Shown here piece after piece: positions 21,019-30,800 of a DNA stretch of 64,000 nt. A model generated the notes under the pieces. The model was not told the origin of the DNA. It did not search any database and saw nothing but the letters and a program-made list of their open reading frames with translations. The stretch comes from a virus: the IMG/VR virus record IMGVR_UViG_3300029309_000001, positions 55,027 through 119,026 of that record; one strand, written 5' to 3'. Numbering within the stretch: the stretch's first letter is position 1; each line of letters opens with the position of its first letter. The position numbers and the translations under genes are program-made.

Positions 21019-21693
21019 TTATTCTCTATTTAGATTTTTATTGTTTTGTGAATCTTCTTGAGGTATTTGTAATCTAGCAACTAATGTTTGCATTATTTGA
21101 GCTTCTATTTCAGTGTAAAGAAATTCAGGTATATTAATTTGTTGTTTATATCTAGGTCTACAATCATCTTCTATATCATCTGTAAACTTAGATATATCTT
21201 CTTCAAAAACACCTTCTAGTTTTATTGCATCCCAATCTACATTAGGTAAATAAATGTAATCATTTAAAAACCAAAAGTATTTATATTTATTATATCTAAA
21301 AGAAGTAGTTTTACTCATTGATGCAAAAGTACCTGGTTGTGTAGGATGACATTCTATTGATCCATCTATAGATGATATTGTTCTAATTAAAGGTCCCCAA
21401 TAACCTTCAAAAAATGTAGGCAATTTGTCTTTTGTTCTTTTTATAGTCATACCACTTTTTATACCTGCACATTCTGCTTCAACTTTATCTACATCTATTA
21501 ATTCTAAAAAAGGTAAAGTTTGCCACACACTATTAAATTTCATAAGTTTATTAGCATTATCCTGCCTTCTCATTAGTGTTTGTGCAAACTTTATTACCAT
21601 GCTATAAAGAAATCTATCTGTTACAAATGCATCTTGTACATTTCCTTTTATTTGATTTCTTACTCTTGATATAATATCTCCTATAGTTGTCAT
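21019..21693 (-). CDS. crAss-like tail tubular protein
   Basis: A 224-aa protein starting MTTIGDIISRVRNQIKG, with FVTDRFLYSMVIKFAQ and KSGMTIKRTKDKLP. These stretches match my memory of the tail tubular protein conserved across crAss-like phages, sometimes annotated as P22 gp4-like. It would form part of the head-to-tail tube. It follows the upstream gene by 1 nt and precedes the 305-aa tail protein by 2 nt, which implies tight translational coupling. No enzymatic motif is visible. Confidence 0.78.
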   Translation of the reverse strand: MTTIGDIISRVRNQIKGNVQDAFVTDRFLYSMVIKFAQTLMRRQDNANKLMKFNSVWQTLPFLELIDVDKVEAECAGIKSGMTIKRTKDKLPTFFEGYWGPLIRTISSIDGSIECHPTQPGTFASMSKTTSFRYNKYKYFWFLNDYIYLPNVDWDAIKLEGVFEEDISKFTDDIEDDCRPRYKQQINIPEFLYTEIEAQIMQTLVARLQIPQEDSQNNKNLNRE

Positions 21694-21694
21694 T

Positions 21695-22213
21695 TTATTC
21701 TTTTTTATACATGTCCGCTACTCTTTTTTTATTACCCATTACAATATATTTTTTCCATTGTTTTGGATATTTTTTTGCAACAGCTCTTTTAAATTGTCTT
21801 ATTGCGGTAAATTGCCAAAGCTCTCTATTTTTAAAACGGTATTTAGTTGAGTAGTTAGTATAAAAAATCTTACCTATATTTCCATTTGTTTCCCAGTTTT
21901 TATTTTGAATTACTTTACCGTATTCTTTTGAAACTGAATAATTAGTGTTTACACTTTTAGGAGGAGGGCAAGTTCCTATAAATAAATATCCTAAACTATC
22001 AGGTAGTTTAACACCGTTTCTATTATCTATTACATTATTCCATATTTTACCATTAAAAGATTTAATTATTTTTTTAAGTTTATCATCATCTATGTTTGAA
22101 TATATAGGAAACTTCTCTTTAAAATCAGTTAAAGTTTTTAAGTTTAGCAGCCCATATACTTTTTCTCTATACCTAGGTTTATTTAAATTAGGTTTTTTAA
22201 AATTGTTTAACAT
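21695..22213 (-). CDS. Conserved crAss-like hypothetical protein
   Basis: A basic 172-aa protein starting MLNNFKKPNLNKPRYREK. It contains FNGKIWNNVIDNRNGVKLP, YLFIGTCPPPK and YGKVIQNKNWETNG. I associate it with a conserved uncharacterised protein placed next to the tail tubular genes of crAss-like phages. There is no catalytic motif I can name. It is the first gene of the unit that runs through the tail tube genes to the 2226-aa gene, so a role in tail assembly is reasonable but not shown. Confidence 0.65.
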   Translation of the reverse strand: MLNNFKKPNLNKPRYREKVYGLLNLKTLTDFKEKFPIYSNIDDDKLKKIIKSFNGKIWNNVIDNRNGVKLPDSLGYLFIGTCPPPKSVNTNYSVSKEYGKVIQNKNWETNGNIGKIFYTNYSTKYRFKNRELWQFTAIRQFKRAVAKKYPKQWKKYIVMGNKKRVADMYKKE

Positions 22214-22219
22214 ACATTA

Positions 22220-22241
22220 TACAGTTATAATTTACAAAAAA
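22220..22241 (-). promoter_or_regulatory. Weak copy of the late promoter-like motif
   Basis: The minus strand reads TTTTTTGTAAATTATAACTG, followed by TATAATG. It resembles the late motif but ends only 6 nt before the ATG at 22213, much closer than other copies. If used, the transcript would be almost leaderless. Confidence 0.3.
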
Positions 22242-22259
22242 TAAGTGATTTATTCAAGT

Positions 22260-23441
22260 TTATTCTGGTGAATATGTGAGTTCACAAATCTCACCTTTAT
22301 CTGGTGTATGAAGAGATAATACTCCAGATCTTCTAGATCCTACAAATTTATTATGATAATGATAATAATCTGTTTTAGAAAGACTTGGTAAAATCTTTAA
22401 AGTAAATCCAGTATTTTCATGTTGTGTAATATATTCTATTTTCTTTTTATGATGGTAATGTCCTGTATATAAAGTTCTATATAATGTCTTACCCCATTCT
22501 CTAGGATATTCCATAGAATATAATAATAATGAATTTTTAGTATTTACATCACCATGCTCAAATGCAAAAAAGTTATCTCCATATGTAAACACTTTTCTTT
22601 CAAGATATACTACATCCCATAATATTTTTTTATCTTTAAAACATTTTGAAAGTGCATGTGCTAAATGAAATGATGAAAGTCTATCATGATTACCTGGTAT
22701 ATATACTATTTGTAACTTATCACAAAATTGTTTTAAATAATTTATACTCCATTGTAAAGCATCAAAAGCTTGCATATAAGCTTCAGTAGATGTCATACAA
22801 TTATCTAAAGGTGTACCACTTGTAGTAGTACCATTCCATGTATCCATATTTATTAAATCTCCACCTATTACATAATAAAGTTTTTCTATATAATGAGATT
22901 TACTTGCTCTTTCTGCAAGATCAATAATAGTTTCTTCAAAATCTTTATCTATAGTTTCATTACCTTCTTTACCAAAATGTATATCCTGTAAAGATAAAAC
23001 TCCAGCTGTTTTAGTTTTACCTGGAGTTTTTATTCTTTTAACTAATTTATGTTTTTTTGGTTTAAAATCTTTTAATAATTCTGCTACATTATCTACTTCA
23101 TTATCTTTTAATTTTGTAACCATTGCTGATACACGCCAATGATCACCCATTTGTTTATTCCAATAGCTAGATAATTTCCATTGTGTAGTATCTATATTTA
23201 ATATATCAATTATTTCTTCAGGAGATTTTGGTTCAGAAGAACTCATTGTTTCCATTTTTGCTTCTCCTTTTTCTATATTATATTCATATGATGTAGCTGA
23301 ATTTTCTAATAATTCTTGTGACTTAACATAATCTTTTAATTTGTCATAGTCTTCTATTGTGATGTTTAATTTATCAGCACAATAATCTGATGTTTTTTTC
23401 CATTTAAATGATGCTTTGATTTTGTCAAATAATGAATCCAT
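22260..23441 (-). CDS. Calcineurin-like metallophosphoesterase
   Basis: A 393-aa protein with the full set of metallophosphoesterase motifs in order: SLQDIHFG (D-x-H, near 150), GGDLIN, GNHD (near 249), FEHGD and GHYHH (near 326). These residues bind the two catalytic metals. The C-terminal half therefore is a phosphodiesterase or nuclease-type enzyme; the N-terminal 120 residues are a helical extension with no recognised domain. It has its own promoter-like element just upstream, and a terminator separates it from the adhesion genes. The substrate (nucleic acid, nucleotide or protein phosphate) cannot be told from sequence. Its placement among tail genes is odd for a DNA repair enzyme. Confidence 0.88.
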   Translation of the reverse strand: MDSLFDKIKASFKWKKTSDYCADKLNITIEDYDKLKDYVKSQELLENSATSYEYNIEKGEAKMETMSSSEPKSPEEIIDILNIDTTQWKLSSYWNKQMGDHWRVSAMVTKLKDNEVDNVAELLKDFKPKKHKLVKRIKTPGKTKTAGVLSLQDIHFGKEGNETIDKDFEETIIDLAERASKSHYIEKLYYVIGGDLINMDTWNGTTTSGTPLDNCMTSTEAYMQAFDALQWSINYLKQFCDKLQIVYIPGNHDRLSSFHLAHALSKCFKDKKILWDVVYLERKVFTYGDNFFAFEHGDVNTKNSLLLYSMEYPREWGKTLYRTLYTGHYHHKKKIEYITQHENTGFTLKILPSLSKTDYYHYHNKFVGSRRSGVLSLHTPDKGEICELTYSPE

Positions 23442-23469
23442 GTATTTTATTTTTTAGTTAATATGTTTG

Positions 23470-23486
23470 CAAAGATATAAAAAGTT
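23470..23486 (-). promoter_or_regulatory. Bacteroidetes-type promoter, AACTTTTT/TATCTTTG
   Basis: The minus strand reads AACTTTTTATATCTTTG. TATCTTTG fits the known Bacteroidetes -7 consensus TAnnTTTG. It lies 28 nt before the ATG of the metallophosphoesterase gene. Two other copies of the same composite motif occur at 49231-49249 and 59256-59275. Confidence 0.6.
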
Positions 23487-23498
23487 TAATATATAATA

Positions 23499-23528
23499 GA
23501 AAAGGTCCCATTTTCACAGGACCTTTTC
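23499..23528 (-). terminator. Strong hairpin terminator after the adhesion operon
   Basis: A perfect 10-bp stem: GAAAAGGTCC at 23499-23508 and GGACCTTTTC at 23519-23528, with a 10-nt loop. It lies between the 184-aa gene and the promoter of the metallophosphoesterase gene, and ends the transcription unit that reads leftward through 24145-27822 and 23572-24126. Confidence 0.75.
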
Positions 23529-23571
23529 GGCAAACAAGCAATGAAAACCAACAAAACACTACTTACTTTTG

Positions 23572-24126
23572 CTATATTGTTGTTGAACAGTATGTTTCTA
23601 CAGAACCATATAATGTACCACCTACACTTGCATCTACTTGAAATTTATAACTTGTATTAGGTGATAAACCAGTTACAGTAAATGAAGCTGTTGATGTTGC
23701 TATACCTGTTCCACTTGGAGCTGCAGAATATGCACCTGCCGTTGCTATTTTAAATTTTACATTTAATGATGCTGCTGATGTAGGTACACCTGCCCATCCT
23801 AATGTTACTGTTGTTGATGTTTTATTAATTACATATAAATATTGTACAGATTTAGTTGCTGTATTTGGATCTTTTAAGAATAATGCTACTCTTTGCATTA
23901 TAGCAGATAACCTTTCTCCTTTTGCAATAGTAAATATATTACCTGCACCATCTTGTGCTTCAATAGTATCTTGACACCAAGTTATACATTCCATACATAA
24001 ACATTCTGCACACTTTTCTACATTAACTCCTGTACATTGTGAGTATGCACAAGGTGTTGTTAATCCTGTGTCATTGCATGCACAAGGTGTTGATTTACAG
24101 TTACTAGAATTACAATTACAAGCCAT
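23572..24126 (-). CDS. Small tail-associated protein: Cys-rich N-terminus plus fibronectin type III domain
   Basis: A 184-aa protein. Residues 1-52 hold about a dozen cysteines (MACNCNSSNCKSTPCACN and onward), suggesting metal binding or disulfides outside the cell. Residues about 100-180 look like one fibronectin type III domain: VTLGWAG near its start and FTVTGLSPNTSYKFQV near its end. It follows the 1225-aa protein by 18 nt and is closed by the terminator at 23499-23528. FN3 domains are common on phage tail appendages. The likely role is a small fibre or decoration subunit, by inference. Confidence 0.7.
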   Translation of the reverse strand: MACNCNSSNCKSTPCACNDTGLTTPCAYSQCTGVNVEKCAECLCMECITWCQDTIEAQDGAGNIFTIAKGERLSAIMQRVALFLKDPNTATKSVQYLYVINKTSTTVTLGWAGVPTSAASLNVKFKIATAGAYSAAPSGTGIATSTASFTVTGLSPNTSYKFQVDASVGGTLYGSVETYCSTTI

Positions 24127-24144
24127 TTTATTTATTTTTTAATA

Positions 24145-27100
24145 TTATGAACATACAGTTTCATTTTTCCAATGTGGATATGTTCTAGAGTATTGAGCTA
24201 CTGCTTTACCTGCTGAACCATCACATCTAGCATAATATCTATTATGAATAAGTTCTACTCTATAATCTTTTCCAGTTGCTCCTGCTGTAGTTGTATAAAC
24301 TTTACATGTAGGGTCAAATTGTGTTCCTGTTTTATTATACATATTTATACAAGATCCGCCACCTTTTGCTGCTTCACCACAAGCACCTGCTACAGTATTA
24401 GTTCCAATTGGAGCAGTTCCATATTGAGCACCTGCACCTCCCATTTGAGAATATGCACCTGCAGTTGGTATTGCTGAAGCACCTACAACAGAATCTAAAC
24501 AAAGTAATTTTTTTAATTCTGCTGTATATGGATCATTTAGGTTAGCACCTGTTACAGGAATTTCAAAATAACCATCCATATAAGGAACAATAGTTATATT
24601 AAGATTTACTAATGGAGCTAATGCATTACTATTTGATGTAGTAACTGTAGCATTATATGGATTAGCATTAGTATCTAAATTAGCTTTCCAATTAGAAATA
24701 CCTTCTACATTAAAGTAATCTGATCCAAATCTATAAGCGTTATATTCATTTGCAGTAAGAGCTGCAGTAGTTCCATTAGCTGTTGCATTACAAGCTAATA
24801 TCATTTGTCTTATTAATGCTTTATCACTAGCATCTGCACCAGCATGTAATCCAGTTTGTTTAGGTATTACATAATGGCCATCACATCTATAAATTGCATT
24901 AGTAAGTATTGGATACTCTGAATTAAGAGCTACAGTTTCTGAAGCTGCCCATGTAGATGGACCTTTAAATGTTCCTGCATCTCCTGTAGTATTTCTATTA
25001 TTATCTACAAGAATATTCATTACATCATCATAATCATCTTTAAATCTTGCAGTTGGAGCACTAGGTGCTGCTGATGCATTTGTTGTAGTATATAATGATA
25101 CTGCTTCCTCAGATCCTTCAACTATAGATCTATAAGATTGTTGTACAAAAGAAAATAACATAAAGTTTGTTGAAAGTGAATTTGCAGTGTTACCCCACCA
25201 TCCTGTTGGTGTAGTACTAGATGTATATACTTGTTTAATAGTATTCCAGTCTCCTGTAGTATTTAATGCTACACCATCTCCTCTTAATGCTATAATTCTA
25301 TGATGTGATAAATATGCAGCTTCTGAACCTACTTTTTGTTTTGTTCCATCAAAACCACCAGCTTTTAAAGGAAGTATATATAGTTTACCTGTATAACCAG
25401 AATATCTATTTGTTATTTCTGTATGAACTGCAGTCATAGATGTTTTAATAGCTGCTCCTTCTGCTGAAGTATATTTATCTGTATCAATAAATACAACAAG
25501 ATCAGTTGTTAAATGTGTTGCCCAGAATCCTCTTGAGAAAGAAGATGTATAATCTCCACTGTTTTTAGATCCTATAGTTAATTTAGTTGTATTAGAATCT
25601 GTAGTTTTAAAACTTCCAGCTTGTATAGGTGCATAAGCAAATTGTTGTGTATTTGATGGTATTGGATTAGGAGTAAAACTATTTGTTCCAAATGATGCAG
25701 CACCTATATCATATATTAAATCTGAAGCCTGTACAGTATTACCATGCGCAATTTGATAATTATAACTAGTATTAAATGCATATTGTAAATCTGCATAAGG
25801 TACCCAATTTGTCCAAGCAGCTTGACTTATATTTACTTCATCACCTAAACATGAAAAATATGTTTGTGGTATAATTGGTGCTGCTGATGCATCTGTATTT
25901 ACTTCTGCATAAACATAATAATTTTTACCATTTGTTGATGTTATACCATCCATATATCTCCAACCATCACCTAATGTATTAGTTGTTGTATCTGTTCTTG
26001 CTGTAGTAACTCCATTTGTAACAAGTGATTTAACTGGATTATTATAATCTAAAGATACACCTGTTGAAGTAATTTTTCCTGCTGCACATGGTGTTAATGT
26101 TTCTGCCCATATTGTATTATTTTTTAATACACCAGCAACTTCACCATCAGCAGTTGTAAATCCAGCAATATAAATATCTCCCATATTTGTACCAGGATTT
26201 CTTACATCATCACAAGCCATTGCTATAAATGATCCTGCTGTTGAATATGCTAAATCTGTTGGAGTAGTTTTAAATACTGCTGCTAATATTGTACTATCTG
26301 CACAAGTTGTTCCTGTAGTTGTTATAAGTTCTTTATTACAACTGTGTTCAAAGTTTCCTCCTTGTGTTAAACCATAACTAACTTGTACTTGATATTGCTG
26401 ACCCTGTGTTAAACCTGTAAATGAACCAGTCCAAGGACCTCTATTAGATGGATTATCTCTTACTTGACTAGCTAGAGTAGAACCTTTAGAATTCATTAAT
26501 GTTATTCTAGCTGAATATTTACTTGGTAATTTTGAAGCATCTACAGTAAATGATATTGTAGTTGTTCCTGCTGTTAATGACATAGTTGGACATATATCAA
26601 CATTAGTAATTGTTTTAGTTGTTGTATTAGCACATTGTACTCCTGCACCATTTGTAAAACAATATTCTACTGTTACATCAAATGTTGCACTTGAACCATC
26701 TAAATTAGTTATACTTAAAGCTGTTCCTTCATTTGTATTTTGAAGTTGATGTATTTGTCTATTAAATACAGCTGAAGCTCCGTATGTATCTGTAACTGTT
26801 ATTTTAGATCCATTAGATTTATCACAATCATAAAAAGATGATGGAACAGTAGTTTGTGTAAAGTTTATGTTTATACTTGTTGATAAACCTGGATCACCTG
26901 TTGCATTTGCAAAGAAACCATATGTAATATCACTACATGCAGATGGTATTACATCTTTTTGTAATGTTTCTAATGCTTGTCTCATATCATTAATTACAAT
27001 CCATGCATTTGTAAATGATTGTGCTAATGTAGATGGAGAATTAACAAAACCTGTAACAGTACTTAATGTTCCTGTTCCATGTAATTTTTTTGCACTACCC

Positions 27101-27822
27101 ATAGATGCACCTTGATAACCTATTGATGCTGCTAAATCTGATTGTGGACCTGTACTAGATTGTAATCCACAAAATGCTCTTTCTACTTCTGATAATGCTG
27201 TACTTAAATTTGTTAGTCTTCCTGGATTTCCTACACAAGTTGTTACTATTTGTTTTTCTGTAGGATTAATTTTTCTTTTCTTTTCAGCATTTTCTAGCTG
27301 AACAATTCTTCCTTCATGATTTCCTACTTGTCCTTGTAATGTTGTAACTTCAGAAACTGTTTCTGTTATTCTGTTTCCTACTAATTCTGCGTATTGTTGT
27401 AAAGGTAATGCTCTAACAACAGATGCTGTATTAGGATCTGTATATTGCATTGATGTTGGTAATGTAACAGGAGTTGTTAAAACATCTCCTGAACCAAAAT
27501 CAGATTGATTAGCTTGACGTGCTTGTACAACATTTTCTATAATTAAATTTGTTAACTCTGTTTGATTTGTTGCAGGCTGTGCTTGTTGACCAGATCCATT
27601 TTCTAACCCTGATTGGTTTATTCTAGCCATTTCCATTGTTCCATGGTTGACTCCTGGAGCTTGTTTTAATTTTACTAATTCTTCACAAAACTTAGCCATT
27701 ACGTCACTAATAGTATCTCCGTGACAAAGATCAATACAAGGTAAATCTGGACCTTGCCAGACAACACAGTTGGATGAAACGTTGTTACATCCTCCAGATT
27801 TATTAGAGTTATAAGGAATCAT
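24145..27822 (-). CDS. Tail fibre/adhesion protein with FN3-like and vWFA-like modules, 1225 aa
   Basis: The N-terminus (CVVWQGPDLPCIDLCHGDTI) is a cysteine-bearing segment that I recall from virion-attached fibre proteins of Bacteroidetes phages. Residues 150-186 form a likely coiled coil (VTTLQGQVGNHEGRIVQLE). FN3-like beta domains follow at about 290-510. Around 765-985 a domain reads DLVVFIDTDKYTS, then HHRIIALRGDG, then ARFKDDYDDV. Its layout parallels the duplicated vWFA-like domain of the 1473-aa neighbour, though its metal site is less clear. The C-terminal 250 residues contain short DGHYVIP and DGYFEIP repeats and a Cys-bearing end (CDG...). It is probably a receptor-binding or side-fibre protein. 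Confidence 0.68.
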   Translation of the reverse strand: MIPYNSNKSGGCNNVSSNCVVWQGPDLPCIDLCHGDTISDVMAKFCEELVKLKQAPGVNHGTMEMARINQSGLENGSGQQAQPATNQTELTNLIIENVVQARQANQSDFGSGDVLTTPVTLPTSMQYTDPNTASVVRALPLQQYAELVGNRITETVSEVTTLQGQVGNHEGRIVQLENAEKKRKINPTEKQIVTTCVGNPGRLTNLSTALSEVERAFCGLQSSTGPQSDLAASIGYQGASMGSAKKLHGTGTLSTVTGFVNSPSTLAQSFTNAWIVINDMRQALETLQKDVIPSACSDITYGFFANATGDPGLSTSININFTQTTVPSSFYDCDKSNGSKITVTDTYGASAVFNRQIHQLQNTNEGTALSITNLDGSSATFDVTVEYCFTNGAGVQCANTTTKTITNVDICPTMSLTAGTTTISFTVDASKLPSKYSARITLMNSKGSTLASQVRDNPSNRGPWTGSFTGLTQGQQYQVQVSYGLTQGGNFEHSCNKELITTTGTTCADSTILAAVFKTTPTDLAYSTAGSFIAMACDDVRNPGTNMGDIYIAGFTTADGEVAGVLKNNTIWAETLTPCAAGKITSTGVSLDYNNPVKSLVTNGVTTARTDTTTNTLGDGWRYMDGITSTNGKNYYVYAEVNTDASAAPIIPQTYFSCLGDEVNISQAAWTNWVPYADLQYAFNTSYNYQIAHGNTVQASDLIYDIGAASFGTNSFTPNPIPSNTQQFAYAPIQAGSFKTTDSNTTKLTIGSKNSGDYTSSFSRGFWATHLTTDLVVFIDTDKYTSAEGAAIKTSMTAVHTEITNRYSGYTGKLYILPLKAGGFDGTKQKVGSEAAYLSHHRIIALRGDGVALNTTGDWNTIKQVYTSSTTPTGWWGNTANSLSTNFMLFSFVQQSYRSIVEGSEEAVSLYTTTNASAAPSAPTARFKDDYDDVMNILVDNNRNTTGDAGTFKGPSTWAASETVALNSEYPILTNAIYRCDGHYVIPKQTGLHAGADASDKALIRQMILACNATANGTTAALTANEYNAYRFGSDYFNVEGISNWKANLDTNANPYNATVTTSNSNALAPLVNLNITIVPYMDGYFEIPVTGANLNDPYTAELKKLLCLDSVVGASAIPTAGAYSQMGGAGAQYGTAPIGTNTVAGACGEAAKGGGSCINMYNKTGTQFDPTCKVYTTTAGATGKDYRVELIHNRYYARCDGSAGKAVAQYSRTYPHWKNETVCS

Positions 27823-27845
27823 AGTTTGTTTTTATTTTTTATCAC

Positions 27846-27866
27846 TATACATTATAATATACAAAA
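27846..27866 (-). promoter_or_regulatory. Late promoter-like motif
   Basis: The minus strand reads TTTTGTATATTATAATGTAT, ending 23 nt before the ATG at 27822. It is one of the best copies of the recurring minus-strand motif and would start the 1225-aa/184-aa adhesion unit. Confidence 0.6.
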
Positions 27867-27885
27867 GTTTTATTTATTAACCAAG

Positions 27886-30800
27886 TTAAGCAACAGTAAA
27901 TGATTTTATTTCAGTTTGTATTAAAGTACATCCTGCCATATCAATAAATCCTCTCCAGTAATAAGTTGTTCCTGATACTAAAGATCCTGTTGTAGTTTGA
28001 GTTATTATTGTATCTGCTACACCACCTCCTGGATAAGTATTTGCTGTTCCAGGAACCATTGTTGTTTCAATTACACCACCACCTGTTGGAGTTGCACCAC
28101 TTACATATGATATAGAAGAGCTAGTACCCCATACAACACCCCATTTACCAGTTGAGCCACCAACAGCAGCTGTACTTAAACTATTTGTTTCAGTTAATAT
28201 CCATCCTAATACATATGTAGTAGCACTATTACATAAAGATAATAATGCTTTAACTTCTGGACATAAACCTGTTGTTGTAAATTGTTGTAGAGCATTCCAA
28301 TCAGAAGTTTTTTTAATAATACCATCAGCATCTAAACATTCTGCTCTTACTTGGAATTCATATTTTATTTGTGTTCCTAATCCAGTTAATGCATAATATG
28401 TATTAGTTATATCATTTACTTCAATCCATGTATTTGGAGTAGTAGTATTAACAACCCTATATCTTACATCATATCTAACTGATGTTTCAGTAGTAGTAGA
28501 TGCAGACCAATTTAATGTAGCTGTTTCATGAGTTAAATTTGTAACCTGTAAATTACCAGGTGCATTACATGTGCATTGTGGATCTGGATCTGTACATACT
28601 GCATCAGGACATAATTCAGTTGCAGTTATTTTAATTCTTTGTTGTGCACAATCTCCTGATGTTTTAAAACATTCACATAATTGTACTGTATGATCAGTAT
28701 TAACAGATGCTTGTGGAATTATATGGGTATATCTTCCAAACTCATTTGTTTTACCTACATCTTTACCATCTAAATATATTTCAAAATCTTTTATTGCATC
28801 ACCATTTTGATTTACAACATCAAATACTAAACATTCATTATCATCACATTGATAAAGATTTAAATCAAAAAAGTCATCTAAATCTGATGTAAAACGTTCT
28901 GCTGTAAAAGAAACTTGAGCAACATTAACACCCCATCCAAATCTATCAAGACCTCCATAACCAGAAACTAAATTATTTGGATTAGGATATGACCAATATG
29001 GATTTGAAAGTTCTATTGCAGTCATTGGATTAGTACCACCAACTAATCCATTTACTGGTGCTGTTCCTGTAATAAATGTCCCATCTGGTGTAGGTTTATT
29101 ACCACTTGATATTGCTCCTAATGCATGTAGTGGAAACGGTCTATGAGTTGAATTTTCATTATCTGGTTTGGCTGGATATAAAAAACAATTTAATTTATGA
29201 TTACATGATCTTGATGTAAAATCATTATATATTTCTAAATATTTATCATAATCATTTCTAAAATTAAGAGAAGGATCTCCTTGTACTGTAGCAAGATTCC
29301 AATCTGTAGCAGTGCCATTTAAAGATCCTCTTACATGATAACACATAAAATCAGGATCATTGTTAACAGCACTTAATCTATTATCTGATTCATCTGCAAA
29401 TACTACTACTAATACTTGTTCTGTTGATGCTGCTGGAGGAGGTCCTGACCATGATACTGAAGTTCCTATAGGTGTATAAGCACCTGGTATTCCAGGATTT
29501 GTAGCCCATAAATTACAAGTTGTTCCTGGAACTGCTCCATCATACCATTTAGTAGCACAATCTCCGTTTTGTGCCCAATCTGCAACTTGTACTGCTAAAC
29601 CTACACCAAAATTAGTTTGTTGGTGACAACCACAACCACCTGTATGAAATTCTGAAAATGCGTAACATCCTCCTGCACATGCTCTTTCACTAGGAGCTTG
29701 ACATGCTGGATTATTAGATTGTTGAGCTAAAGGTGTACAACCTTTACCTGCATTATTAAGTTGACCTGTAACTGAAGATGTAGCCCAGTCTAGCCATCTT
29801 TCACCTTGTATGACAGTATGATAATGTTTACCATTAAAGCCTTTACCTTTTAATGTTTGTATCCATAATTCTGAAGCAGCATGAATATTTTTTACAGAAT
29901 TAATTCCTAAAGAAGTTCCATCATAATAAAAATAAACTGTTAATTCTCCTTTTTCTGTTAGGCCACATAAAGGATCTACCCAATTAGGATGTGTTCCTGC
30001 TTCTGGTGGAACACCAGGTTCTAATGGTTTAAATACTTCTCTTTCATATGCAAACCCTGTATATTCTTTTTCTTTTTTATCTTCCCAAAAACATAAATAT
30101 TTTTCTGCAGCTCTTCTATCTATACTATTTGCACAAGGACTTGTCATACCAAATCTCATTGCTTGAAAATGTTTATATACATCATCTGCAAATAAAGCTT
30201 CTGTTTCTATTCTTTTAACATCAACATCTGTTAAATGTTCTCCTGGATCATTTTGTCCATAAGCTATATCACAATCTGGTAAAGCTTCTTCACAACTTCC
30301 ATCATCACATCCTGCAGTTGCATTATAATTAGGAGCAGCTGGATCTGTACAACCTGGAAAAGTACAACTCCCATCATCAATTGTAGCTAATGGATTATAA
30401 TTACAAGCCGTTGGATCTGTACATCCTAATACATCATATCTACATGAACCATCATCACAAGCTGCATTTGGATCATAATTGATTGCTGTTGGATCTGTAC
30501 ATCCACATGCACATTGTTCACTTGGATTAATTATACATGTACCAACTTGTACTTGATATAAAAATTCAAGACATTGACCTTGAGTTGTAATTTGTTCTCC
30601 AAATAAATCATATGTTCCTGGTGCTATATTATTAAAAAATGCATATCCATTAGCATCTGTTATTTGTGAACCTAAAGTACCAAAATCAATTAAATATCCT
30701 GCAATTGGAACACAAGTATTAGCATTTGATACATCACATGCTTGTACTGTTATACAATCTATAGGTGGATTACATGTTGTAGTACTTACTCCAAAACCTA

